Shown here: positions 49,216-61,172 of the stretch, one piece after another
How the letters are laid out: every line of letters starts with the position of its first letter
How positions within the stretch are numbered: position 1 is the stretch's first letter
DNA from: Cyrtodaria siliqua
Taxonomy: Eukaryota; Mollusca; Bivalvia; Adapedonta; Hiatellidae
Assembly: GCA_037043455.1 (NCBI GenBank)
Contig: JAWPHD010011192.1
Span: 1-64,000, forward strand
Direction: 5' to 3'
DNA: 64,000 bases
Made by a program: the position numbers and the translations under genes
Notes under the pieces: model-generated
The model's database searches: none
The model's input: only the letters and a program-made list of their open reading frames with translations
Told to the model about the DNA's origin: nothing

Positions 49216-49724
49216 ATTATGGCCCGACAGATGTTGACAAATGTTTTCTTCACAATCATAGGCCACCGTACCCGAGAATAATTGCTAATACATATTCTTT
49301 AAATTTCGCACAGATAGCTAAGATAAAGATTCTCTATTCTGAACATACATAAGCAACTATAAACCATGTTTGACTCTTTTTATGTTGGCTTCACCCGATC
49401 ATTTGAATTTATATACGATATAGGTATAATGCATATGTACCACAGCACCCACACGCCATGGCTCCGTAATATATGCCCGTATTGTACAACTAAATGTTGC
49501 AATTGTATTAAAATCCAACATTATTACCTTCCAAAAACGTATGTTGCCTCTTCCACTATCTTCTACCTCAGAGAAATGTACGATATGTTCTGATAATTGA
49601 AAATAACGATTGTTGTTGTGTTACGTTTTTTGTTGTGTGTATCGAACTTTTGTAAAATATTGTTTATATATCTTAGATCAATAAGCGATAACTGAGTGTT
49701 ATTCTTGTGAAACGATGTCAACAA
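49216..49724. other. No recognised feature
   Basis: A 75-codon plus frame at 49,366-49,593 shows no recognisable domain. Nothing else seen. Confidence 0.4.
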
Positions 49725-50335
49725 AAGTAGATATAAAAATCGAACAGGAAAAGTAGCATTTAAGGACGACTGTCAACCACAAACACACACAGAAATAAAG
49801 AACAACTATATATAAAGACAAATAAAGGCAAGATAAGACATCACAAACACACAAGGCTTACAATAGGGCTACCGCCTTAGAACGGTCAGTGACAAAAAAG
49901 GCCGCTGGGGGTCTTAGGATACCAACGTCGAGCTTAACTTCAAGATTATGTAGCCCAACGAACGCCAAAACATAATTCTAAAATACGTGTTTAACAGTCC
50001 AACAAGAAATGTAGGATTCACAAAACACGCCGAACAATCACAAATCACAAACAAAAATCAAAGTATGCTACGCCACAAACATAAAATTGGTGACAATATG
50101 TGTATGCCTTGGAACAGTGAAGCAGTGGTAAAAAGACCGTTTGGGTGGAGTGGAAGGTGGTGGGTGGCGGGCTCACTCTTAACCCTGCTGTCATACCAGT
50201 AAAACGGGACAATGTCAATAATGAAATACACGCCGGCCTAAATCCTCTAAACTAGGTTGCGTTAATATGCATTGTAAGTATAACACAAAGATGATCATGT
50301 TTATATGAATATAAACATAAAGGCCGAGAAAGCCA
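49725..50335 (-). repeat. Dispersed family R3, copy 4
   Basis: Minus-strand order is preserved from AAACATGATCATCTTTGTG (at ~50,300) through GTCCCGTTTTACTGGTATGA to CTGTTCGATTTTTATATC (at ~49,740). About 100-200 bp of non-matching sequence lies in the middle. The 71-codon frame at 49,987-50,202 is repeat-derived. Confidence 0.75.
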
Positions 50336-51025
50336 CAGAGAAAAGAATCACCAACTTGGCAGAAGCCAGAGCCACACGATAATAAACATTAAGGGCACGA
50401 TAAGGCAATGTTGAAGACGAACATCAAACGTTACCCTTGTTTTCATGATTTAGGTAGACTCCATCATAATGTTCACAATTTGTCTCGTCATTTTAAAATC
50501 AAATATTCAGTCAAAATTTTGCTATGGTTATCGGTGGTTTATTAGTCCTAGGCTTCCTGCAGTTGTTCTTCATATACACAATATGTATACATTTTTCTTA
50601 ATATCTAAATTGTTTGGATATTCACCAGTACTTGACCTGTCAGCGACATATTTGCGTCCATAGTATCCCCAGATGTGTCATGATAAAGATCACAAGACGT
50701 CGTCAGAGCCGCTGTATCTCCGCCGTATTTTGCTTAATTCTGAGCGGCGACTAAATGCGACACATGTATTGACAGAATATATTAACGCAATAAAAGTGAC
50801 CAACAAGCTTCGCAGTCAGTTGGTACAAGACCAGGGACGACCAGATGTAATGACTGAAAAAGACCAGCAAACACGCAACAAATATTAAAATGAACAGAGC
50901 GCACTTGACGTCTAAAACATTCATTCGATTGTTGCTTCCATGTCACCCACGATGATGTCAAAGTGCGTATTTATTGTCTAAATATACGGGAACAGAGTCA
51001 CGTATTTTACAAACAAGTATTGTGC
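50336..51025. other. No recognised feature
   Basis: Two short plus frames (50,469-50,663 and 50,673-50,888) without recognisable domains. No promoter or splice structure can be argued. Confidence 0.4.
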
Positions 51026-51760
51026 GAAATATGTTACAGGGTGATATTTAATAATCATGTTGCATCATGTATGTACAGAATTGTATTAAAGTTTATCAAA
51101 ACTACAGTCAGGTGTACAGGTCATATAATAATGTATATGTGCCATTTAAACGTATAGGTTTATTCAAAGGTTTTTAAAATACGCGTGATTCGGTGAATAT
51201 GCGTAAAATGAATTATTGAGTTGGTAACTTTTAATTCGACGGTCCGGTTTTGGGTTTGGCCTACTACTTAAAGCAGTTTATATTGTGTCTAGAGAGTTTG
51301 GATTCGTTAATGTATCCCAAATGTTTCTCTTTCTGCTTAAGAGAAATATGTTACAGGGTGATATTTAATAATCATGTTGCATCATGTATGTACAGAATTG
51401 TATTAAAGAAACTAACCTTCCAAATAACGACAAAATTGCACTACAAAACCGTTTATCAAAACTATAGTCAGGTGTTCAGGTTATATAAGAATGTATATGT
51501 GCCATTTAAACGTATAGGTTTATTCAAAGGTTTTTAAAATACGCGTGATTCGGTGAATATGCGTAAAATGAATTATGAGTTGGTAACTTTTAATTCGACG
51601 GTCCGGTTTTGGGGTTTGGCCAAGCTGCTTAAAGCGGTTTATATTGTGTCTAGAGAGTTTGGATTCTAAAGATATGTAAGTTATATATCTACCTTGTCGT
51701 CAGTAGGTTAAGAAACGGTGTACTTATATTGTAAACTTTGGCTGTTGTTGGCGGAATAAC
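51026..51760 (+). repeat. Dispersed family R4, tandem pair
   Basis: GAAATATGTTACAGGGTGAT at 51,026 recurs at 51,343, an offset of 317 bp. The following ~300 bp (including CATTTAAACGTATAGG and ACGCGTGATTCGGTGAATAT) is almost identical between copies. Copy 2 keeps ~40 bp (CTACAAAACCGTTTATC region) that copy 1 lacks. Copy 2 is also the empty-site relative of the SINE-bearing copy at 23,392. Confidence 0.9.
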
Positions 51761-51984
51761 TATTTTAAACTTACGTATTTGATATTTTCTGTAATGTTGT
51801 ATAGTCAACCTAAAACCTATTTTAAACTTACTAATTCTTCAGTTCTGATAACCACTTTCTTATTCAATGCTAGTGGCTTATTGTATGATATGAGCGTCTA
51901 TTGATCAATGTTCCCGTGGATTGTTTTCAAGTCACGCTTTTCGTTACTAACCACTGGCTCACATGTATATATAATAAATACTGA

Positions 51985-52135
51985 TAAAGGTGATCCTTTG
52001 GGAGCAACAAACACAATTAAGAGAATAAAGCAGCAGACTCGGTTTTATTGATTCTGTTCATGAGAAGTAATGAAAGAAGCAACACCTCTCACGTCCCCTA
52101 GCACCGGCTTAAGCGGTATTCTACTTCAAAGCCAC
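51985..52135 (+). repeat. Dispersed family R2, best-preserved copy
   Basis: Runs CCTTTGGGAGCAACAAACAC, ACTCGGTTTTATTGATTCTG, TTCATGAGAAGTAATG, CAACACCTCTCACGTCCCC to TAGCACCGGCTTAAGCGG. Confidence 0.88.
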
Positions 52136-53004
52136 CTATATTGGACTCGCTGGTCCCAAAGGACCATTAAAAATAACACTAAATCAGAAACTGAATGTAA
52201 ACAAACAGAATAAAACAAATTCTGACAAAGATGATGATCAAGCATTTTTCATGTTTTTCTCTTCATGAGAATTTATGCGAATGCGACTACATCTTGACGC
52301 AAATTCTCGACTGTTTAGCATAACTAGACGCACTATTTCCGCTCATAAATCAGTCAAATAATACATCAAGCAACCAACAGATTGTTTTATTAATTAAATA
52401 TCAGTGTTTGTAAATAATGAACATATGAAAAGCTTAATATATATTCAAATATTTCGAACAATGATAAATCTGTAAATTTTGCACGGAATAATTTAACGTA
52501 GCATGACTGGATTTCTGAATCCATTATTGTTTTCGAGTTTCATATTGACCTCCCTCCGTTTTAAGAATACATTAATAATCTAAACCTGCTAACATAGTTC
52601 GCCTAGGTTAAGGGAAAAACAACGTGTTTAACCCGTAACAAAAATAAGCAATATTACTAATGACAATTTAGATACAAGTATATATAACATGTACGCATAG
52701 AAAGAAACCTTGTCATGTATGTTTTTGAGTTTTAAAATACGTAATGAATTATTGTATAATAATACATGAGATTCTCCTCGTCAACTCAAATTCTAAAATC
52801 ATATTTAGTTCATATTTCTATGTATATACATACATTTGAATACTTCATTGCTATAACAAGTATGCTTCAGTTGAACCATGATTAATCACTTGATAATAGG
52901 TACTATGTATACTGTATCACCATCTACTGATATTTTGTATATTGTTAAATAAGCATTTGTGTACTCATGGGCCTATAGCCTTTTGTATGAAATAAACTAT
53001 TCTA
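52136..53004. other. No recognised feature
   Basis: AT-rich DNA, no gene or recognised repeat. Confidence 0.4.
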
Positions 53005-53110
53005 TAACAATCAAACATGAAATGTAGCATTAAAGGACCATTTAGTCAAACATAAACGCGCATAGAATCAAACATTAACTACAAAGATGAATAAAGGCAA
53101 CACTGTGTGG
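53005..53110 (-). repeat. Dispersed family R3, fragment
   Basis: CATGAAATGTAGCATTAAAG, AAACATAAACGCGCATAGAA and AAGATGAATAAAGGCAA match one end of R3. Confidence 0.7.
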
Positions 53111-54094
53111 GTTTGCCCAGAAGTTAGTGAAGCATTAATATTCCTATTTGATAATATTTTCGTTATATATTAATACTAATGTATTTACAAATTATTTTTT
53201 TCGTAACTTTTTTTTTCTTTTCTATTCCTAACAATGTTATTGTTGAGTTCTACATAATTATATACATGCATCTAGTGAATATATTATCGGGTTTTTATTT
53301 TTTCTTTCTAAGTGTACAATCTGGAAATAGTATATGATACCATGTAATATATGAAAGTATGTTTATCATTAGAATTCAAGCATGTAGCTAGTAGGGTTAC
53401 AACTAATGATTGACTTTGTGACACAACAGCCCTTAAATATCTCTTAACATGTCATTGTTTAGCTGTTTCTGCCTAATAACTATTATATGCTATTTCTGCC
53501 TAATAACTATTATATATAATATTCAATGTAAGATTTAAAAGTACTGACTCTTACATGGCCGACATGATCTGCCATCAGATTTTTGTATGTTCAGTATTTT
53601 TTTTTATCAATTTTGTTTTAATTCCAATCGAGTAGTTGAGCAATTACAACAATATGTTATAAAGGTTTATTTAATGAGAGAACTCATTTGCAACTAGTCA
53701 TTTAGAAATTGTTGATATTCTGATGGGTACGAGCTGTGCACCTCGTGTCGTAGAATATTCTTTTTTATTGCTGTGAAGAGAGAGACATGTTGAGATACTC
53801 ATCATGCAGGTGTCATCGAAGGCTTTAATAACAACTATCGGTATTTGGATGATATATTAAACCGGGTCAACAATTAATATTTCATACTATGGTTAATAAT
53901 ATCTATCCCAAAAGGACGCAACCAAGCCAATATTGCTGATTTCTGATACTGTTTCTGATACTGTCGCTTCTATTGATTTTTTTTTATTGAAAAAAAAGGA
54001 TAAATACTAGGCACTATTTAGGACAAGAGAGGTGATTTTAATTTTGACATCGTTAATGTATCCCAACTTAGACGGGAATGACGGGAATACTCCC
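53111..54094. other. No recognised feature
   Basis: About 1 kb. The only local structure is a direct repeat of TGCCTAATAACTATTATAT at about 53,469-53,520. Confidence 0.45.
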
Positions 54095-54580
54095 GGGTAA
54101 AAGTAGATAATAATAACAGTCGAACAAGGACCACAGCCAACCATAAACGCACGCAGAAGCAAACGACAGTTACAAAGATGAATAAAAGACAAGATATGAC
54201 ATCACAAACATAAAAACATTGACAACAGGCCTTGAATTCACCCACCATTCTTGAGCATATTCTTAGACTTAAGTCCAAGTATGCACATTTCAATCACAAA
54301 TATTTCTAGAAGTGTAAAGGATGAACTTGCATAACAAGCTGCTATGTATAAATATGATGCATACTAATAAATAGCAAATAGCAAACTTCAAACGATTGTT
54401 TATCTCTGAAGGTCATGGGAGTATTTGTGAACGAAATATGAGTACTTGAGCTCAAGTCTAAGAATAGTTGGAAGAATGGTTGGTGAATTCAAGGCCTGGG
54501 CTACGGCATTGTAATGGTCAGAGTGTTCTAGAATGCATTAAACCTAACTCTTTCCCCATTGTCATCCCAGTAAACGGGAC
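54095..54580 (-). repeat. Dispersed family R3, copy split by a MITE
   Basis: R3 markers run from AAAAGTAGATAATAATAACA to CATTGACAACAGG (54,229), stop, and resume at 54,495 with CTGGGCTACGGCATTGTAAT through CCCAGTAAACGGGAC. The 265 bp between is an inverted-repeat element. Confidence 0.82.
54230..54494. mobile_element. 265-bp MITE-like element with ~80-bp inverted arms
   Basis: Starts CCTTGAATTCACCCACCATT and ends with the inverse GGTTGGTGAATTCAAGG. The arms (54,230-54,309 and 54,415-54,494) share TATTCTTAGACTT and TCACAAATA with roughly one mismatch in six. It interrupts an R3 copy cleanly, so its borders are well placed. The target duplication is short or absent. No coding capacity. Confidence 0.88.
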
Positions 54581-54663
54581 TTCTTTTTGGGTATGTGTTC
54601 GTTTAATGATTCGTTTTGTAGTCGAGTTGGTGAAATTAGTATTCGTAACTTTTCTATAATGAC

Positions 54664-54870
54664 ACTATGTGGAGCACTGTGGTTTAGTAGTAGAACGTCG
54701 GACAGATTCGGCAGTTATACCATGGTGTACCCAATTTTACATAGCAAATCGGATTTGCAGGCAGCCTTTGTGGGGAACTGAATATTTCCCATTTTACGTG
54801 GGGACACTGACAGTAGCGTGTGATGAAATATATGTATTCAAGATAAGTAATAAAAATACAAGAAGCTGTT
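54664..54870 (+). mobile_element. Decayed SINE (S1-like)
   Basis: GGAGCACTGTGGTTTAGTAG resembles the S1 head (GGAGCGCTGTGGTCTAGTGG), with mutations in the A box. The B box is not recognisable and the rest is poorly conserved. Overlapping frames of 64-79 codons are not genes. Confidence 0.45.
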
Positions 54871-55244
54871 CGAGGGACGGCCATAGTCCCCAACCGGGTG
54901 TTGTGTGAAAGGAAAATCATACAACTTATAAAAAAGATTTGGTAAGGATAAGGAATGTTCGAGGAGGTAGGTCATGCAACAGTTCAGCTTCAATATTGCG
55001 GAGAAAAATAATAAAAGATAACTGGAAAAGAATATAAATGACACTAGCATATAGTAGCCATTGTTATATAAAAAATATATTTTCCAAAATTAACAATTCA
55101 GAAGCTGCACTGCTGTCAAAGGTTATTGTTTCGTCAACACAATAATTGCACAACTGTCAAACTGCTGTGCTGTGAATGATCATGCAAGGAATGTTGAATA
55201 CCTTACCATGTTTAGCTGCAAAATATGTGTTCCTGTGTTCTGAA

Positions 55245-55590
55245 GGTATCGTGACCTTGACCTTTGAGCAACGGACCTGAGTCTTGCGAACGACACGCCG
55301 TCTCATTATGGTGAACATTTGTGCCAAGTTATTTCAAAATCCCAGGATGCATGACAAAGTTACAGCCCGGACAAGCATATGTCTAACCTTTCACCCCAAC
55401 TGTGACTTTGACCTCTGAGCTACGGACCGACCTGGGTCTTGTGCGCGACATGTCGTCTCATTATGGTGAATATTTGTGCTAAGTTGTTTAAAAATCCCAC
55501 AATGCGTGACAAAGTTACAGTCCGGACAAAAAAAACAACAGACGGACAGACGGATGGCGGACAGAATGATGGACGAACGGACTGGGGACA
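55245..55590 (+). mobile_element. Tandem-core element with GACGGACAGACGG end, copy 3
   Basis: Two ~151-bp units start at 55,251 (GTGACCTTGACCTTTGAGC) and 55,402 (GTGACTTTGACCTCTGAGC). Each ends near GACAAAGTTACAGCCCGGAC or its variant. They are followed by AACAGACGGACAGACGGATG and further GGACxGA repeats. Same architecture as 38,195-40,160 with a different core sequence. Confidence 0.75.
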
Positions 55591-56291
55591 AACCCGGACC
55601 GGATGGGACTAATAACTATATGTATACTGCTTAATTATATAGTTTACATCTTATATAAGCGTGAAAGTTGTGAGTGTTGAATCACTCTTTACTGGATTGT
55701 GATAATATTCAGTGGACAGCTAAAGATTATAACAGTTATATAACTCACTAGTGACACACATATGAGTATGTACAGTTAAAGTCATTGATCCTCTATGATT
55801 ATGAACCTAAAGGACAGTGAATGTGATTTTGAAAACCAAAGAGGAGGTACCATGAACATATTTAGTATGTGGAGTTTATGAAATATATTAATCTTGTTGA
55901 GGACTATAATTATTTTGGCTTAAAAAGTGAGTATTTATATCATTTAAATATAGTTTCTTTCATATGTTTAGTATAAAAGGCTGAAAAGCTGTAATAGAAA
56001 ACAAATCTATTAATAAAAGAAACATTTTAAACAGTCACAATCTGCCTTTAAGTTAGAGTATTTTTTATTTTATTTTGGTAATCATAATATATATTTATAA
56101 AATATCTATATAGACATAATTAATAATATTACATGCTTGTTTGTTTTTGTTTGTTGCTTTTGGTTTGTTTTTGTTATGATTCTGGCACTTATCATTCTGC
56201 ATTTTTGTTTACATTACCTTTTATTTTATTTCATATTACTGGTAGGGTACAGGACACCCTCTCTTTTTGGATTTTACTTTGATTACATGTC
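55591..56291. other. No recognised feature (possible LINE 5' flank)
   Basis: AT-rich DNA. It could include the 5' part of the LINE but no ORF1 is recognisable. A GTTTGTTTTTG-rich stretch is at 56,140-56,175. Confidence 0.4.
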
Positions 56292-57387
56292 TTATATGAT
56301 AACTCATGGAGGTTAAACTTTTGTCAGGGCCTTGGCTCAACTGAAAAACGTCTAGATGTATTTAATTACTTGAAATCTAAACAATGTCATATATACTGTC
56401 TTCAAGATATTCATTCAGCAAAATCTAGCAAATGTATTATGAAATCAAAATGGGGATTTTACTGCATTCTTAGCTATGGTACCTCAAATTCCAGAGGAGT
56501 TGCAATATTATTTAACAAAAAAATTGAGTACACTCTACATAAACATATATCTTGCCCCGAAGGCAACGTTATTATAGCAGATCTAACAGTTAATAATAAC
56601 GGATTGACATTAATTAACACATATGGCCCAAATACCGATAATCCTGCATTTTATGATAATATTGTAATACTATCAGAGACAATTAATTATGATAAAATGA
56701 TATGGTGTGGCGACTTTAATCTAGTACAGGACCCAAAACTGATTACTACAATTACAAAAATATAAATAATAAAAATGCTCGTGAACTTTTTTGGAAATAA
56801 AAAAATATATTACCTTATTGATCCTTTCAGAGAAAATAATCAAGATTTAAAAAGACATACATGGAGAAAAAAGAACGCTTTAAAGCAGGCAAGACTTGAC
56901 TTTTTCTGATAACATACAATTTTTTAGCGTCGGTAAACAAAAGCACGATAGAGTCTAGCTATCGTTTTGACCATTCCATGGTTATTCTAGATCTTTCTTT
57001 TACCCTATTTAAAAGAGGAAAACCATTATGGAAACACAACACTTCTTTACTGAAAGACCTAGATTACTTAAATGTTATGAACGAAAAAATAAATGATATC
57101 AAAACACAATATGCGCTACCTGTATATAACATCCATAACATCAAATACATACCAAATGAAGAAATACAGTTTGTCATCAATGACCAACTATTTTTAGATA
57201 CACTCTTAAAGGGGAAAACCCATTTCATACTCAAGCTTTAAAAAGAAACAACAAGATAGCCTAGAGAAAGATGTTATCCAAAAAATAGAGAAATTAGAAT
57301 ACAACCTTTTACCAGAAAATTTGGATCAGTTAGAAACTTTAAAAGAAACTTTAACAAATTTACGTAAACAGAAAATGCAAGTTAATG

Positions 57388-57399
57388 TGATTAGACCAA
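57388..57399. other. Target-site duplication, left
   Basis: TGATTAGACCAA, matching TGATTAGATCAA at 57,588-57,599 with one mismatch. Confidence 0.8.
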
Positions 57400-57587
57400 T
57401 TGAATTGAATTGAATTGAATGTTGTTTAACATCTCATCAACACAGTATGGGAACCGTGCCCTACTCTTATTACCGAATAGATTCCTATGGTTATTTAACG
57501 TGCTCGGAGGATAGATCGATACACGGGACCGCAGGTTTACGTCCCCATCCGACGGACGAGGCTAAGGGAAAGTGTCTTGCCAAAGAA
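57400..57587 (-). mobile_element. 188-bp SINE/LINE-tail insertion nested in the LINE
   Basis: The plus-strand left edge is TTGAA repeated about four times, so on the minus strand the element ends in a TTCAA pentamer tail, as expected for a retroposed 3' end. Its body holds GGTTTACGTCCCCATCCGAC and AGTGTCTTGCCAAAG, reminiscent of molluscan SINE/LINE tails. It is flanked by a 12-bp target duplication. Removing it rejoins the flanking LINE sequence at a coding junction. Confidence 0.85.
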
Positions 57588-58925
57588 TGATTAGATCAAG
57601 AACAAACATTATTGAAGAAGGTGAAAGACCCAATATCTATTTTTGCATTCTTGAATCCTATAATTACACAAGCAAAGTTATTCCAAAATTGAAAAAGATG
57701 ACGGTACATTAATAACGGACCAATTGGATATTCTTGAAGAAACCAAATGTTTTTATGAATCATTACATTCTAGCAGAGATGCCACCCTTATAGATGTAAA
57801 TTTAGATACAGAACGTTTGAATTATGATATTCCAAAGCTTTCACCTGAGGAAGCAAACTCTCTGGAAGGAACCATAACTTTTGAACAAGAATCATCAACG
57901 CTGAAAGCAATGTCAAATAATCGCAGTCCCGGTCCGATGGAGTCAGCGCAGATATTTTAAAAGTTTTTTGGAAGCACTTAGGACATTTTGTAATAAGAGC
58001 AATACATTTTGGTTATCTTGATGGAGAATTATCAATAACGCAAAGGAATGGATTATAACTTGCATACCAAAGGATAATAAACACCGTAGGTTTTTAAAGA
58101 ATTATAGGCCTATCTCATTATTGAATTGTGTTTATAAAATTGCATCTGGCACTATAGCTTACAGAATTAAAGCTACATTATATAAACTTATTAATGGGGA
58201 TCAAACTGGTTTTACAGCTGAGCGATACTTGGGAGAAAATACAAGGCAGCTTTTTGACATCTGTCATCATGCACTTCGCTTAAGAAAACAACGTATCTGG
58301 ATTAATTTTGTTAGTGGACTTCGAAAAAGAATTTGATTCTCTATCTTGGGCCTTTATTCATAAAGTTTAAGCATTTTTTGGATTTGGTACCTCTATTACT
58401 TCATGGGTAAAAGTTCTATACAAAAATGCTAAGCTGGTTATCAACCAAGGGGGACACTGGTCATCATTTTTTCCAGTTGAGAGGGGCTGCCGCCAAGGAG
58501 ATCCATTATCACCATATATATTTATTTTGTGCTCAGAAATGCTTGCTATGAAGGTCAAATATAATAAAAATATTAAAGGAATAACTATTGGAAACACTGA
58601 ATTCAAATTTTCGCAGTATGCAGATGATGCCGCGGTCATATTAGATGGTTCGAATACGTCTCTGAACGGGACTCTTAATGAGCTATCCTACTATTCAAAA
58701 TATTCAGGGCTTAAGGTAAATTTCGATAAAACACAAGTAAGATGGATTGGGATTAAAATGTACCGCAGTGATACAATCAAAACAAGGTGGAAATTGTCAT
58801 GGGGGGCGTAAACTGATTTTAAACTGCTAGGAATCAATTTCAATGTAGACTTGAATAAAATCACTCATATAAATTATTTAGAAAAAATTACAAAGATAAA
58901 AAACTTAATTAAACAATTTCTTTTT

Positions 58926-59946
58926 TTTCAAATTACATTGTTGATAAACTTAATAAAATATTGGTATGTGTTTCGGTGATTTCCAGTTTTTAGTATTTGT
59001 GTTATTTTCAAAAACCTGGTTGACCGATTATAAAAGTTGAGTAGCGTACACTAAGCGCGAAATGCAGTATATTCCGAATGCATGGACATGGTCTAAATAC
59101 GAGCAGACATTGAAAAAAATATATTTAGTACTTGTTTATTTTTCACATAATTGATAACAATAAAATAAAAGAAATAACAAAATAAATAAATGACACAGCA
59201 TCTAATTTCTATAGTACCAGGGAGTATATAACTATATGCCATAAGTGCTCGCCACCTGGTGACCAAAACACTCGAGGTGTGGCACGTATTAGATTTGACA
59301 CGCTCTCCACGTGTCACCAACTAACAATATACCGCATACCGACTAATTAATTGCCATATTGAAGTAAAGCCTAATTAGGGTACATATACGTCGGTATATG
59401 ACAAAAGCACGTATTTTTTGAGTAACCAAGGTCAACCATACCCGGTTAATTTGGTACCAGTAACATTAAATTCCAAACAAGATTTGATTTTAAAAAAATA
59501 TCGCGAACACACAAAGGGTCTGTAAAAAATGTTGCAAAGTCCATAAAAAGTAACAGTTACAGACATTCGAGTAACCAATAAAAAGATTTTTTTTTTTTTG
59601 CAAACTTTCATTGTTAACGATAATTATTATTGATTGTTGATCTATTGTCAATTATCAACTGAGATAATAAGGGATATTAATAAAATCCGTCAACTGGTTT
59701 TCTTTTTATGAGCCATTATATGCCCTGGTCCAAAACATTTTTTACCGAGTATATGATGCGTGGGAAACTAGTTTATCGCGCACAAAGAGATAAACATACT
59801 ATGATCTAAATACAATAGCCAAATATACCATATTATGCATTATGTACATGTAGAGATCGAAACAATAGACAAAACAAATCAAATTTACCATAATATTGAT
59901 ATATCCTGCATTTGTTGACATTATGCATCTTTTAAGACTTTTAAAT
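58926..59946. other. No recognised feature
   Basis: About 1 kb between the dead LINE and the LTR element. The 75-codon minus frame at 59,093-59,320 has no recognisable domain. A 12-T run lies at about 59,588-59,599. Confidence 0.4.
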
Positions 59947-60436
59947 TGTTACATGTTGTTACTGTTGATTGGCGATTGCTTGTCTTTAATTTATAATTAT
60001 TGTCTGAAACTGTAGCAGGTGTAACTTATAATCTTGTGACAATGTACAGTATGATTACTTTTTATGACAGTGCACATTCCGCGAGAAAAGATGATTTTAT
60101 CAACTGTTTATCAGAATTTACCGGCATGACGTCGGCCATGTTTACTGATGCATTGTGGGTTGTTTACTTTTCCGTTGTCAATAGTAATTGCTTCCTTATT
60201 CTTAACTGTCAAACAAGATAAAGTTATGTTTAAACCGTATTCTACCATTTGGAACAGTTCATTGGTATGTTTGTTGGTTAGAATATTATTTGTAATTAAT
60301 GTAAACCGTGTTTTTTATAAGACTTTCATACATTTTAAGCCGTAGATGACTGTTTTTCTGTCAAGTGTTTTGTTTGGTTGGAAACGTTCGTTTGTTCGGA
60401 AAAAGAACGTTATCGTGCGTAAGACTGATTGTTTCC

Positions 60437-60457
60437 GAACATCGAACGTCGAACAAC
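60437..60457 (+). promoter_or_regulatory. Three 7-bp repeats GAACRWC in U3
   Basis: GAACATC, GAACGTC and GAACAAC stand in direct tandem about 60 bp upstream of the TATA box. This could be a transcription-factor site cluster; the factor is unknown. Confidence 0.4.
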
Positions 60458-60517
60458 GACCAAAACCCGACATTGATCATATTTTGATCATTTATTTGAT
60501 CGTTTTCTTAGTTTTAG

Positions 60518-60525
60518 TATAAATA
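60518..60525 (+). promoter_or_regulatory. TATA box of the retrotransposon promoter
   Basis: TATAAATA within the candidate LTR. Transcription would start about 25-30 bp downstream, near GAGAAGGGAGTCTCGCATC (60,541-60,559), defining the U3/R border. Confidence 0.6.
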
Positions 60526-60963
60526 GGCCCGAAAATTGATCGAGAAGGGAGTCTCGCATCATCTAGCATACAGTACACATCGTTGCTCTTGGCTATCTGC
60601 ACGATTACAGTGAACTTAGGCAAATCATAAGTAAGCATCATTAATGAAGTAATACTAGATACTTAAAAGTAAAGAATATATTTTTAGTTACATAGCAGGT
60701 AAAATAACAGTTTATTATATAACATTGGAACTATTGATAGCATGTATTTCTAGGATCTGGTTATTGACACTAAAGATACGGAGTGCTATTGGGATTTAAG
60801 TTGCGATTCATTATTTTATTACAAAACGCGTGTGCACTAAACAGTATTTAAAGTATATTATACAACAAATCGGCAATTTTGATGAGAAGAATATATTGCG
60901 AATGTGGTGTGCTTATTTGTAGAAACAGTTGTTTTAATATACATGATTAGTATTCTTGTGTTT

Positions 60964-60969
60964 AATAAA
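60964..60969 (+). terminator. Polyadenylation signal in the LTR
   Basis: AATAAA about 420 bp downstream of the likely start, in the place expected for the R region of a long LTR. It would act in the 3' LTR copy. Confidence 0.5.
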
Positions 60970-61172
60970 AGAAGTTAAACTGTTAACAAACCGTTGTTCC
61001 TGAAATACCCTGTTACTATATTAAAAGCTAACATAACCGGAAACTACGTCTAAAGGTTGACCGTTATAATCTGATAAAAGATTAACAACAAACGGTCTAA
61101 GTTCAGAGTGATCTAAACGAAACTTGTAATTAATAGGTTAAAGGACAACGCCAGCAGAGCGTAACAATTTTA

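Larger units (their letters stand above)
56292..58925 (+). pseudogene. L1/Tx1-like LINE ORF2 (endonuclease-reverse transcriptase), degenerate
   Basis: This was a non-LTR retrotransposon protein that nicks target DNA and primes cDNA synthesis from the nick. The APE-type endonuclease portion is at 56,292-56,765, with the motifs YGPNTDNP and WCGDFN. A linker follows at about 56,978-57,400. Reverse-transcriptase blocks follow, including NNRSPGP (~57,920), DQTGF (~58,200), RGCRQGDPLSPYIF (58,482-58,523) and the catalytic QYADDA (~58,615). Downstream LKVNFDKTQ and LLGINF are also visible. The reading frame changes at least four times, in-frame stops occur, and a ~190-bp element is inserted at 57,400. 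The 3' end is lost after ~58,925. The clade call rests on motif style; the decay is directly visible. Confidence 0.92.
59947..61166 (+). repeat. Candidate 5' LTR (~1.2 kb)
   Basis: The proposed right end GTAACA (61,161-61,166) lies 6 nt before the primer-binding site. The proposed left end TGTTAC (59,947-59,952) is its exact inverse; a second TGTTAC at 59,957 is an equally good start. A TATA box, a polyadenylation signal and a triplicated 7-mer lie inside. Without the 3' LTR in view the left boundary is uncertain. Confidence 0.5.

Noticed and set aside
53469..53520. Direct repeat TGCCTAATAACTATTATAT as a mobile-element footprint
   Set aside because: Only a short adjacent duplication; nothing else defines an element.
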